Assembly: GCF_021134715.1 (NCBI RefSeq)
Contig: NC_060026.1
Location: forward strand, 2,666,001 to 2,730,000
Reading direction: 5' to 3'
Length of the DNA stretch: 64,000 nt
Source of the DNA: Daphnia pulex
Lineage: Eukaryota; Arthropoda; Branchiopoda; Diplostraca; Daphniidae
Shown here: positions 22,022 through 34,465 of the stretch, in pieces
How positions within the stretch are numbered: the stretch's first letter is position 1
How the letters are laid out: each line of letters opens with the position of its first letter
Notes under the pieces: model-generated
The model's database searches: none
Seen by the model: the letters and a program-made list of their open reading frames with translations, nothing else
What the model was told of the DNA's origin: nothing
Position numbers and translations under genes: made by a program

Positions 22022-23139
22022 CTCCGCATACAAAGGATGGACACAGCCGTGGGTACCTACCACGGCTGTCATGAAACTGGCTGCTAGGCCAGAGCCGCTC
22101 CCACTTTCGTTAAGATCCAAATGAAGACGTTAAATCGGCCAAAACAGCTCGCACGACTCTTCCTTCGTCATCCCGTTGCAGTAAAACATTGGCGGATTTC
22201 ACGTCACGGTGGACCATAACTGAACCGCCCGGCTTCTGCTGAGTGGAATGCAGTAGATGGAGAGTCTCGCGGTGAGATGGCGAGCGATCAGCATCATTTG
22301 ATTCACGTCTAATTTGAATTTGCTATTTTTTGCTTGGTCGCCGAAAAGATGGTCGAAAAGAGTCCCTCCGTTGGTGAATTCAAAGATGAGCGAGACTCTA
22401 ATCGATGTTTCACCATCACTCGATCCGTTATCCATGCAAAGACCGAGCAGTCCAATAATATTGCGGTGCTGGACAGCTGAAAAGGCTTCAACCTCTCGTT
22501 GAATCATCTTGGCGAACGATCGAGCCTCGACGATTGTGCTGCAACGCCAAGGAGAGCGGATTTCTTTGACGGCTGCTTTACGTCCGTGCCAAGTTCCTTT
22601 GAAGACTTGACCGAATTCTTCACGCCCAATCGACTCCTGATAGTTGTCGGTTATCTTTCCAATGCGACGACGGTTGACAACGACAGCTCCGGTTGAGGCG
22701 ATCACATTGCTCAATCGGACTTGCAGAAGATCAATTTCATTCAGAATTTTAGAAGAGACAGACGATGAGATAGAAGGATTCTTTTCAGGAACACACTAAG
22801 TTCGACTTCTTGCTCTAGTGGAAATAGCTGCAGATGTCGATTTGTCGATGACGACCTGCTGCCTCTTAATTCCACTGGGAGGAACAGCCTGTTTGGATTT
22901 GGCTTCCTGCAAACTGATCTCCAATTCCTGAATCTTCTTCTGCAGTTCCAGCATCCGCTATAGATCTTCCAACTGAGAAACTCTTCCTTTTGAATCCAAA
23001 CGTTCCACTGGCTCCGGTTGATTGACTTGTGAAGGGGGTGAAACGGGATCAGGCACATAAATAGGTGATGCATAGATATTTGAATAGCTTGTGATTGTTG
23101 ATGATGTGGCCGAATATCCCGATGGAACATATTGGCGTT
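22022..23139 (-). pseudogene. Kinase pseudogene (right arm)
   Basis: Mirror of 6722-7839 with the same lesions: in-frame stop, GREEFGQV loop, 2-base insertion after the LTAR region, and DFG deletion. One visible difference is Val to Ile in the CST(V/I)VEARSF stretch. The copy is non-functional. Because no intact kinase flanks the right arm, the pseudogene was already within the duplicated segment. Confidence 0.9.
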
Positions 23140-24416
23140 CTAAAAGAAAAATTAAATGTTATGAATCATAACAGAACTATGTACCAAGAGCAGTAAACGA
23201 GAAATCAATGGAATATTTACAAAATGAAGAAGGAATCATGTTTTTATCCATTTAGCGATCAAGTGAAATTCTCATGATAGGATAGGTTGAAAACTAGGCA
23301 GTTAAAAATAGAAAAAGAATAGCAAAATGTTCACCGAGTGAAATTCCAGTTCATTCACGGTTACATTTGCTCCAGAGCGTACATTACGGAAATTAGACTA
23401 TTAAGTGAATGAAAAAGGAATTCGGCTTTCCAAATTGTTAAATGCGTGTGGGAACCACATCTTGACCATAATAAGGTTGGCTATGCAAATATAAGAAACA
23501 AGTTTTAATTTCTCTACCAGGAGCATCTGATTGCCTACTCGTGTTTTACAAGCAGACAGGGGAGGAGTAATTAGGCTATCCTTTTTAGTTGGGTATGAGC
23601 TAGAATTTGTCTTTAGACATGAGAACAAACCCCGAAAAAATCCATCCAGCAAGTGAGCAAACAACAGGAAAAGCATTTTTAGGGTTTTCTATCTAATTAT
23701 ACTATAGGCCTACAACCTTAAATATCGTAGAAATAAAATGAAATGTTGGTCAAATAACTACCTCGCAAATAGAATTTCCTAAAATTTTGGAAAACACAGC
23801 TTGAATTGGATTATTTTGTCACAAGCGACCAGAAGTCACGAGGTCACATGAAACATTCAGTTGAAGGAATTATCTGAAAAATTAAATCAAGAATGAAATC
23901 AGAATCCACATGGTGTGTTATCTATTAAATCTTTTAAAATCTATCCATCCCAACCTTCAGAATGAAGAAAACCATTTCTCAATTGGTGTAAACTCTTCTT
24001 TACAGCCATTCAAGTTCTTTTTCAAGTTGGTCGAAAGGTGTCGTGGTAAAATGCAATACCAGATACTTCGTGCTAGTGATTGGTGCTATTTTCCATTAAA
24101 AATAAACAAAAAAAATCCGAATCAGTGAGAATGAGAATTATCGACAGAATCGCTGTCACACCACCCGCAACCAATAAACAACAAGCCAAACGGCGACCAT
24201 GTTGAATTTCAACTAGAGCTAAGGGGGAGTGGGCAAGGTTGCCTGAATTAACAAGGTGGATCATAAACTGATACTGAATTCAGACATTGATTAAGATATT
24301 TATAAATCTGTACAATAACATGTAAAATTTGTAATCGAGTTTTTCTCTCAGTCAGAAACGAAATAATGTGCGAAATATAGCATTTAGCAAATTCCTTTTT
24401 TCTAGAATAAATTGGT
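23140..24416. other. Spacer between kinase pseudogene and H2A (right arm)
   Basis: Mirror of 5445-6721. No gene recognised. A point difference near 23595 (GAGCTAG against CTAGCTAAC in the mirror) leaves a slightly longer chance frame on this side. Confidence 0.5.
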
Positions 24417-24432
24417 GGCCCTGAAAAGGGCC
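24417..24432 (-). terminator. Histone 3' stem-loop of H2A (right arm)
   Basis: The minus strand reads GGCCCTTTTCAGGGCC followed by ACCA, just past the H2A stop. Confidence 0.95.
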
Positions 24433-24455
24433 GTTTGTTTAAAGACGGGGGAAGT

Positions 24456-24836
24456 TTAAGCCTTGGCGGGTTTGTCGGTCTTCTTGGGCAAGAGAACGGC
24501 CTGGATGTTGGGCAAAACACCACCCTGAGCGATGGTGACACCGGAGAGAAGTTTGTTCAACTCTTCGTCGTTGCGGATGGCCAATTGCAAGTGACGAGGG
24601 ATGATACGGGTCTTCTTGTTGTCACGGGCGGCGTTACCAGCCAACTCGAGGACCTCAGCGGCCAAGTACTCCATGACGGCAGCCAAGTAGACGGGGGCAC
24701 CGGCACCGACGCGCTCAGCGTACGATCCTTTGCGAAGCATTCGGTGGATACGACCGACGGGGAATTGAAGTCCGGCCCTGCTGGAACGGGTCTTTGACTT
24801 TCCCTTGACTTTGCCTCCTTTACCACGACCAGACAT
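24456..24836 (-). CDS. Histone H2A (right arm)
   Basis: 126-aa H2A with a protein identical to the left-arm copy. Several synonymous changes are clustered between about 24597 and 24705 (GGT GCC for GGA GCG, GCT for GCC, CGT for CGC). Canonical replication-dependent gene: no intron, divergent from H2B, stem-loop 3' end. Confidence 0.97.
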   Translation of the reverse strand: MSGRGKGGKVKGKSKTRSSRAGLQFPVGRIHRMLRKGSYAERVGAGAPVYLAAVMEYLAAEVLELAGNAARDNKKTRIIPRHLQLAIRNDEELNKLLSGVTIAQGGVLPNIQAVLLPKKTDKPAKA

Positions 24837-25170
24837 GTTAAGATGTAGAGTAAGTAAACGCGGTTCCTACAATCAAGGAACGAGTGATGTATACAATTTG
24901 AAAAATCGACGTTTATATAGTCGCTTGATGTCGGATTCAGAATGCAATTTTGGTAGCCAATCGGTAAACTTTTATTTGCCCCGCCTTTCTTTCATGTCTC
25001 CCCTGATTGTGTTACTAGCTCCGCCCCCGAGTGAACATCTGCTGCTACACGTAAGTCTCTGGAGACGCGAGTTTTGGCTACCATCAAGTAGTGAGGGGGA
25101 GCCAACTTCAATATAAAGACGAAATTTGAAGAGTCGGTCGTTACTTTCTCAGATTTACTCAAGTCCTAGC
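24837..25170. promoter_or_regulatory. Divergent H2A-H2B promoter (right arm)
   Basis: Mirror of 4691-5024. The TATA box for H2A is at 24912-24919 on the minus strand and that for H2B (ATATAAAG) at 25111-25118 on the plus strand. Confidence 0.8.
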
Positions 25171-25542
25171 ATGCCCCCCAAAGTAAGCGGAAAAGCTGCG
25201 AAGAAGGCCGGCAAGGCCCAGAAGAACATTGCCAAAGGAGACAAGAAGAAGAAGCGCAAGAGGAAGGAGAGCTACGCCATTTACATCTACAAAGTGTTGA
25301 AGCAGGTCCACCCCGACACTGGCATCTCCTCCAAAGCCATGACCATCATGAACAGCTTCGTCAACGACATTTTCGAGCGCATCGCTGGAGAGTCGTCCCG
25401 TCTTGCCCACTACAACAAGCGTTCGACCATCACTAGCCGGGAAATCCAGACGGCCGTCCGTCTGCTCTTGCCCGGTGAGTTGGCCAAACACGCCGTGTCT
25501 GAAGGCACCAAGGCAGTCACCAAGTACACCAGCACCAAGTAG
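25171..25542 (+). CDS. Histone H2B (right arm)
   Basis: 123-aa H2B with a protein identical to the left-arm copy. Start [12 protein letters not shown] at 25171; the frame is open 15 codons upstream, where the sequence differs slightly from the left arm (SSPS for SRPR), consistent with non-coding leader. Followed by a stem-loop at 25573-25588. Confidence 0.97.
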   Translation: MPPKVSGKAAKKAGKAQKNIAKGDKKKKRKRKESYAIYIYKVLKQVHPDTGISSKAMTIMNSFVNDIFERIAGESSRLAHYNKRSTITSREIQTAVRLLLPGELAKHAVSEGTKAVTKYTSTK

Positions 25543-25572
25543 ATTGTTCATCTCGGTCCCTTCCAACCAATC

Positions 25573-25588
25573 GGCCCTTTTCAGGGCC
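25573..25588 (+). terminator. Histone 3' stem-loop of H2B (right arm)
   Basis: GGCCCTTTTCAGGGCC followed by ACCA, 30 bases after the stop. Confidence 0.95.
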
Positions 25589-26397
25589 ACCAAATTTTCA
25601 AGAAATGAAAACTATCTAACTGCTTTTGACATTTGTCTAGTCGAATCCTAAACTCGACCCAATTTGTGAAACGGAACGTTATGAATTGCTTTGTATCTAG
25701 AGCTTATAGTCTCTTTTCACCAGTTTACTATTCTACATGGCAATAGCTCTTCTGTAGTTCACGTTTGCCAGATTTGACACAATGCGTTGAATGTTGAATA
25801 GTGAATACAGAGAAAAGGGGATCACGAAATTGGTCTCCGAAGCAATCACGTAAATTTTTTACGTACTAAGCAAATATTATAAAAATGTTGTTAAATACGA
25901 TGGGAAGTTATTACATATTTTAGATTCAGATCAGACAGACGATTCGATTAAAAGTAGAAGTTGAAAGAAAGAGTTCAAAAATCAACATATCTAAGCAATT
26001 TTTATAAATGGCACAGCCATTTAATTTAATTCAAATAGTAATCAAGATAAGAATCACCGACAGTTGCGAAAAAATGTTTCAGTAGCTAAGAGCAACTCCA
26101 GAAATTGACGAGAATTAAAGGCAGAATAGAGAGGAAATATTAAGAAATTATAGTATGGAAAATCTGAGAAAAAAATAGCTTCTGGATATTTTACGATTTA
26201 AGTTATTTGGCTTAACACCGTGTAATACGTATCATAAGAACTTTATATTTCCAAAAATATTTTTTAAGGTGCACCAACACTTAAATAATATTAAAGCATT
26301 GCTCCAACGGCTGTATGAAATCATGTTTTTGTTCTTTTTTGCTTATAGAAAGTCGACAAGAATATAGTTGAGAAATCTTTTTCTTTAAGTAAATGGT
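25589..26397. other. Spacer between H2B and H4 3' ends (right arm)
   Basis: Mirror of 3464-4272. No H1 or other gene seen. Confidence 0.7.
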
Positions 26398-26413
26398 GGC
26401 CCTGAAAAGGGCC
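26398..26413 (-). terminator. Histone 3' stem-loop of H4 (right arm)
   Basis: The minus strand reads GGCCCTTTTCAGGGCC followed by ACCA. Confidence 0.95.
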
Positions 26414-26454
26414 GATTGGATTGAAAGATCGGAGTATCAATAGCTAGAAAAGAT

Positions 26455-27467
<1,013 letters not shown>

Positions 27468-27496
27468 GCGACCTATTCCATTTTGACTAACCAATC

Positions 27497-27512
27497 GGCC
27501 CTTTTCAGGGCC
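27497..27512 (+). terminator. Histone 3' stem-loop of H3 (right arm)
   Basis: GGCCCTTTTCAGGGCC followed by ACCA. It also marks the outer limit of similarity between the two arms. Confidence 0.95.
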
Positions 27513-28857
27513 ACCATTTACTAAAGAAAAAGATTACCAACCACCCATAATTTTCATTACAATATTCTTGGAAATCTTTCTTGATGTCACAGACTGATGT
27601 CAATTAAAAGGACTGGCCTACAATAGAGAATACTTTACTTATCACCAACCAACTACTGTTTCTTTCTAAATGTCAAAATTTTTAAATACTAAATCTGTTC
27701 TGTGATTTCAATGTGCCTATGAAAACGGTTCAATTTTCTGTAAACAAGAACAGACATGGAATTGTTATACAATAATTTGGAACTGCATCCAGATAAGTAA
27801 AGTACAATATATGAAAGCTGTAGTGGGCTTAGAGTTTAAATAATGGGAAAATTGAATTTTAGAACCAACCTTGTTTAGTTTTAGTGGTTTTCAAATAAGA
27901 TCTGGCAGTCGGTTTATCATTGTGAAGTTGTGATCCTCGCGACTCATGCTTTCAATCCCATTACTTTTATTCAAATTCACAACCACAGTCCAAATCCCTT
28001 ACTATTTGTTTCAATATTCTGAGAAATAGATAAAAATTGCAATTTGCAAACAAGAACCATGCAAGAACACAGACGACTGTAACAAATCTACGCAGACGAC
28101 AAAGTAAACAAAACAAGCCACCTGGTGGCCAAAATTGCGAGCTCATCTAGCATTTTTGACGGCGCGACCCCTCAAAAACTTATTGCGGATTGCTCTCTCC
28201 ACTTTTACGAAAGGAAGCAAAGAAATAGAAATGGGTGAATAAGAGAGATTTAAGGGACGAGAGACTATTTTTACATCGATAATTGATCTCAAAGTAATTG
28301 ATTCAGTTCTGATTACTTTTCTTTTCCTTTTACTCTACTTCTTAATGGGCTCCAAAGAAACTAACAAATCTCGTCTTCGGACGTCACCTTTTCTTTATAA
28401 AAAAATTTCTCTCAAACTTTAGTGAAGACCCGGTAGGCCGTGATAATACCTCATTTCCACGACGAGTACAATAACATTACCTCTATTTAAGAAATTATAG
28501 CACATCGATGCCGTTAAACAAGTCAATGCACAAGGAATCTGATTGATGAAATTTATTCTGGTTGACTAAAACCATCACCCAGAAAGTATATAAGAAGATT
28601 AGCAGTAAACCAACACCATCAGTAAGAAGAGGAGCATAAGAAGAGTGGTTAAATTGGATACAATAATAACGCAAATGGTTCATTTTTGGGTTTATAATAT
28701 GTAAATGAAATAGAGTTGTAAAAAGTGCAGAGAAAACGAGAGTTACTTGACTAATTTGCAACACTTTTCCATGGGCAAGTCCAAGTCCGTTTCAAGGTCC
28801 AGATTGTCATGTCGAAGGAGTTTACGTGGTAGTCGGGTTGCTTCGATGAGAAATATC
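27513..28857. other. Intergenic between H3 and transglutaminase
   Basis: AT-rich. No gene recognised. This right flank does not match the left flank at 1286-2348. The transglutaminase polyadenylation region should lie in its last few hundred bases. Confidence 0.6.
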
Positions 28858-31800
28858 TCAGTCACGAACGTGAATCGGACGAGAGCCAACAATGTCGCCC
28901 AATTCGCGAGAGTTGAAAGTGGCAACCAATTTGCGCTCACCGTTGAATCGAGGAATGAACTTTTGGGCGAAACTGATCATCTCTCCCGGTTTCACGTCAC
29001 TGGCGAACAGAATTACTTGAAATAAATGAATATTACATTAAAAAAATAAATAAAAAAATCTCACCGGTATTTCACAGTTTGTGGGCGAACAAGGCCGGGT
29101 CCTTCGAATGTGAACTCGCACTCTGTCAGAGTAACTGACACTGGGTTCATGAAGCTGAACGTAGCGAAGCAATCCTGACCCACCTGCGGGTTTCCTCGGA
29201 TCTAAATTAAATTCAAATATTTAACATAAGAGCTGCGTAAGACCACAGTAACGCTTAAGAAAGCTACCTGGACATCCAACTTGGGTTTCTCCAGCTGGAA
29301 GTCATCTTCTTCGCTCCACGACTGCTTAGTCTCTTGCACAGAAGCCATGGCAAAGATCTTGATATGGCCATAGTCGACAATTTTGTCGCGATATTCGTCC
29401 CAGCTGATGCGGACTTGCAGAGTTTCTCCTGATGTTTGAATTGCAACGAGATCAGTCGGGAAAATTTCATAATCAAAGTAGGCAGAAACAAAAATACTTA
29501 CGGCCTCCAGGTTGAAGAACAAACTGACGATCGCTGCGACCAAGACGACGCGCAGTAACTCCGGTGTAATAAACGGAGTTTGCAGATAGGATCGTCGTGA
29601 TGGTTCTCATTTCTTGTGAACGATTCTAAAATTGAAATCGAGCCAATAACATTTTTAAATCGAGGAAAGTGCGGGAATTTCTTGCGGTTTAAAATACCTG
29701 GACAAGAACTTGGAGATTGAAAGGCTGTCCCCAGGCAACTTTTTCTTGCTCGATCAAGTCAAAGTAAACATCTTCGTTGACTGGTCGGTTGTCAAACATC
29801 GGCTGAGTTCGTTCAACACTGCGAGATGCGTTCATGGCTGAGACGCGTTCCGCTGCAGAGCTACCGGAATCGGTAGGATGACGTGATTCATCATACCAGG
29901 GTTTGCGAGCGATATCGACTGAACTCAATCGACGCACAGATGTTCCAGGGTAGTGCATCATATCCCTATTGTTATCTCTATCCCTCATATTCATATCTCT
30001 CCTTTCCAGATAGGGTGACGACATTCCCTGATCTTTTCAATCACAATGAGATACAAATGTTAATAGTGGCTAAATCGATTTGACATTGTTCTAGAGCCTT
30101 ACTGAAGTGACAGTTGAAATCGCCTTGCTTCTGGTAGCGGGACATGCCATCAGGGTTCTTGTAAAGACTCGTGATATCTTCTGCGTCGGCGTCGCTGACG
30201 TCATCGTCCGCTCCCGGTCGCTTGGTTAAGATCATGCGGCCGACCCTGAAAATTTTGAATGGAATGAGCTCTAACTATTGACACGCAAATAGCTAAAAAA
30301 AAATGTTTTAAATGTTACTGGTAGTTGTTGACGTGAATTTTCCTGTATCCCCAGTGTGAAGTCTCGTCTTCCTGGAAGTGACTCACTTCAGCGTTGACCT
30401 CAGCAAACAGCTGCAATTTTCAGTTTGTCATCAATCGTCACTTTTAAAGGTAATAATTTCTTCTTTTAAAATCTTACATATGGCGTGTCGAAAGCGAATC
30501 CAACTTCGCCACGACGAACCGACTCGACGGAAGAGGGTCCACGACGGAAAGCTTCAACGGCCAACGGTCCACGGCTCTTTTGATCTACTAAATGATTAAA
30601 TGTGATTAAAACATTTCACGATTTTAATTAAACAGTTTGGGTAACAAACCTCCCGTGTTCTTCTGCCAGAAATGAGGAGGGGGAGTGGGATCAATAGCCT
30701 GCCATCCATTGCAATTGGCTTGGAGATCAGGTCGTGACATCCAAACTTCAGTCCTTCTCGGTCAATCATAAAATTAAAACGAAGATGAAGCATCTAAAGA
30801 ATAAAATATTGTTACCAAGCGTGGAAGTTCCAAACGGCATCCTGATTGTCGCCATCTGGGCCACCTTTCATCTCATCGCCAAAGATGTCAAAGTACTTGT
30901 CGACGGACAGGGTGTGGTTGGTATCACGTGCGGAAACGAAATTGGTCACGGGACGAGATGGAATACCCAAAGCGCGGAAGACTGTCAACATTTATAGAGG
31001 GGATTATTACGGAAGCATGAAACTCGGTCATAGATTTAATTACTGGAAGTGGCCACGGCGGCAAACACCCAGCATTGTCCGTATTTGACTGGCTTGGATC
31101 CGTTGCGCAAGTAGTGCTCGAAGATTTTGTTGCTTCCAGTCCACACCCACGGGCAAACACCATCTTCGAACGAGCCTTCCCATTTGCCTTCCAATAATCC
31201 AAAGCCTTCGTTGGCGTTAATCTGTTAGTTCAAATGAAAAATAATCAAGAAATCGTTCACCAGCCTATGAATAATGAAATGTCATTTGATTACGATGGAA
31301 GCAATGGCGCGGACGACTTGGACAGGGTTGCCTCTCTCGGTCGGGTTGAGACCAGACTGTTCAAGCAAAAGTTGGGCAGCTGGCAGAGCAACGTCGGAGA
31401 ACTGTCCGTAGACCCAACGGCGTCCTTTCGGGCGATGGTGAGTGCCTACAAAGACCTTGCCAGTCTCGTTCATGAGATACTCCCTGCGAAGCTCCTCGTT
31501 GTCCAAGTAAACTGGGTCGTCTGTTAAATGTCATGGTGTAAAATAATCAAAATTTTGAATAAGCGATTCTAACATAAAATGGTGTCTAAACGAATAACGC
31601 ACCTCGGCAGAAGGGGTTGAACAAGATGTAAATGTCATCCTTGAAACGGAATTCGTCAACGCGCGCACCGGGTGTCGTTGTCGTCGTTTCAATATTCACT
31701 CGCCATAATCCGACGAGCGCGTTGGCGGGGATGTGAACCTACCAAAATCGAAAGACATTTAAATTTAAGGCACCGCCAAGTAATTCAGATTTTGGATAGT

Positions 31801-32930
31801 TTTACTTGGAAAGTGATGTTGAAACCCTCCTGTTGATGGAGACGCATGTCCCACTTTTGCGGGGCCCGACTGAATTCGCGCTGATTCATGCGGAAAGGCA
31901 AAACGACTTTGGTTCCCTTGGTCACTTGAGGATTGGGTCCTAAAATTCATAATATTAGCGCTGAATTCTACTACTATCCATTTCGTGACTGTCTGTTTAC
32001 CAAAAGTAAACGATGCCCGCAAGATGTCACGGCGTGGATCAAAGTTACGATCCTTCATGCGGATAGCCATGAAGAAAGGCTGGCCACGACGGAGAACGGT
32101 AGTCGACGGTGAAGAAGATGAACGGTAGTCCATCGACAACATTGGGGACATTGGTGACATCGAAGACATGGAAGCCATATTTGTCACGGACCTGGACATA
32201 GCCATGGATGATGGAGATCCAATGTCCTGTTATTAAAGTTTACAGTCGACAATTAGCGTACGAAATTAGCCTTATCACAAATAAGTATCATCATTTTTAT
32301 AATAATTACGCGGCCGTTGTCGAAAACCATCTCGTAGCGATCAGTGCGATGTTCTCGGGCGTTGTCTCGTGAGAACAGCTCAACAGATTCGATCTTCAGG
32401 TTATCGGATGGCACTAGATAGTTTTTCAAATTTCAAATTTGCTGTAGAACGAATGAAACTGAGAAATGTATTACTTCCATCGGTACGAATCTCTTCGACA
32501 GCTCGTTCAGCGCGACGACGTCTGTCCAAATCTTCGGCGTAGTGCGAGACCAATGAGGCGCGGTAAGCGGCGTTGCTGCCACCGGGACTGACTCCGGCGT
32601 TGTTACCCATTCCATCGCGATCGTTGTTACGGCGAACGAAGCTCGACGAATGGGCCAAGTTGTTCAAACCGGAATTGCTCATTGAACGATGCAACATAAC
32701 TACGGATATTTTTGAAAAAAAAAACAGCATGACAAGATTATGGAAAATTTAGTATTTTGGAATGTGCTGCTATTTACCTGGTGATCCTTGTTGAGTCATG
32801 TTCGAACGACGCAACATGCCTAAGTCAGATTTAAAAGAATTTCAATCAACATCGCATTGGATTAAAGAGGGAAATATTTTCAACTAATTATACCTGGAGA
32901 TCCGGGTTGATTCAATGATGAAGAACTCAT
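28858..32930 (-). CDS. Transglutaminase (protein-glutamine gamma-glutamyltransferase), 19 coding exons
   Basis: Calcium-dependent cross-linking enzyme forming Gln-Lys isopeptide bonds. Coding exons (minus): 32930-32894, 32819-32778, 32699-32475, 32413-32310, 32226-32001, 31939-31807, 31738-31604, 31520-31294, 31221-31044, 30981-30816, 30753-30650, 30587-30478, 30410-30319, 30245-30103, 30027-29698, 29625-29502, 29428-29268, 29201-29065, 29015-28858. They sum to 944 codons in one frame. Order: Ser-rich N-terminus, transglutaminase N domain, catalytic core with YGQCWVF (Cys codon 31072-31074), WNFHAW (His) and IDPTPP (Asp), then C-terminal beta domains. A Ser/Arg/Asp/Met-rich insert (about 70 residues, 30027-29800) sits between core and C-terminal domains, making the protein longer than the usual 690-770 residues. 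No signal peptide, as in crustacean haemocyte enzymes acting in clotting. Confidence 0.92.
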
Positions 32931-33159
32931 TGCGCCTAAAAAATGAAATGAATAAATTATAGAAACGAAATAAATACTCATTTTGAGCATAAAACATATT
33001 GCATCGTAGCGGGTAAACCCCTTTTAAGAACCATTTAGATAAATAAGATACTAAAAAGTAAAATGAATAAATAACGAACAATGAACGAAAGAACAAAAAA
33101 ATACAAAATTGGAAAACACTTAAGTAGATTTCCTAAAAATTAGCAGTGAAATAACTTAC

Positions 33160-33340
33160 CAAGATCAAATTGGTTTCTTTGGTCAAAATCAGAGAGGACG
33201 CAGCAAGACAGACCGGAGCCCGTGGTTTAACAAACGTGTCTACCTTTTTGGGGAAGACAGGTCTACAGCACAAATGTCTCAACTCAAAAAGAGACGGATA
33301 GGCTGAATTGGGTATTTAACTCGACGTTCCCGCGATCCAA
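33160..33340 (-). other. Probable 5' untranslated exon of transglutaminase
   Basis: A good splice donor (CTTG then GTAAGT on the minus strand) stands at 33160 and fits the acceptor at 32935, five bases before the start ATG. The upstream end is not defined; I see no clear TATA box, so 33340 is only a guess. Confidence 0.5.
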
Positions 33341-33579
33341 CGACGTGTTTACGCAGCTAATGCAAAACCAACACGAATTCATTCGGCATCTTCCTTCGCT
33401 ATTTATCCCCATCGCATGCATCGTTGAGTTTGTGGTTCCAGACATCCTAGTTACAGATACGGAACTGGAACAAAAGCAGATGGAATTACTTTATAGTCAC
33501 AACTATACCCTTTCAATTATGTATACTCACAGTCACGGGTATTCAATTTCGAATGAAATTGGAAACATTTCTCATAATT

Positions 33580-33870
33580 TGTATAATAATTACACACAGA
33601 CAATGTCGAAATCCATCTCGTAGCGGTCACTGCGATGTTCTCGGGCGTAGTTTCGTGAGAAAATTTCATAAGAATAATTATTATCGGTTCCATACACAAC
33701 TTCAAATACGACTTGAAAATGGAAAAGAAGTAAGGACGTTTGCATTGCATGCAGATAGCCATGCCAATAAACGTGCTTCGATATGCAATGATGATAAAAG
33801 CAACCAAAATAATGCTGAAATCTGTTGTGATGGAGATGACATGAATTTCTGGGAGGCTTACACAAACAGT
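33580..33870 (-). pseudogene. Degenerate duplicate of transglutaminase exons 4-5
   Basis: Position 33600-33660 closely matches transglutaminase exon sequence at 32311-32371: GTCGAAATCCATCTCGTAGC against GTCGAAAACCATCTCGTAGC, then TGCGATGTTCTCGGGCG in both. Position 33745-33785 matches the IRMKDRNF/FFMAI exon near 32055-32090, more weakly. The rest is eroded and the frame is broken. It lies just upstream of the intact gene, so it is a local partial duplication. Confidence 0.7.
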
Positions 33871-34465
33871 TTTAATTAGAGTGGCTAAATTCAGCATTTT
33901 TAATAGGCGATCGTCATTGTGGACAAAAATTTGTCGTAAGAAATTTGTGCGCGGCAGCGCTGTGCTTGCGTGTTCATCAAAGGTCTCCCTGCCACCACGG
34001 AGCTTAGAATCGATTGTGTTCCATTAGACTTTGCTTTAAGGAAAGAAAATGATTTCCTATAAGAATGTAAAGCAAACGAATTTTAAATAAACACTTCCGA
34101 ATTACAGTATGTGCACTAGGATACATCAGGGCAAGAACGGACCGAAAGGAAAAACGGCGAAAAACGGGGTCGTGCGCTAAAAACGAAACGATCTGGAAAC
34201 AACTTGGGAAACATTATAACGTCTGGCAAGTCTATCGTATCATGGTTTTTGTTTGAAGAAACGAATTATTAAATTTCAAAGCAGAAAGGGTGGAAGGCAA
34301 TGGAGCGAAAACGCCAAGTGGGGTCGGCCTTCGAGATTTTATTTCTTCTGCATAGAAAATGAGTGTTGTTTAGTTATAGTTATAAAAGTAATTTGAAAAT
34401 GGAAAAAAAAAATTATTTTAATTTTGCATGAAATCCCTTACCTTATGTGTTTCCCCAGATTATTC
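33871..34465. other. Intergenic
   Basis: No gene recognised. It separates the transglutaminase fragment from the HEATR1 pseudogene. Confidence 0.55.

Noticed and set aside
28747-29025. Plus-strand 92-codon frame over the transglutaminase 3' end
   Set aside because: It is antisense to the last transglutaminase exon, which has a known domain and good splice borders.
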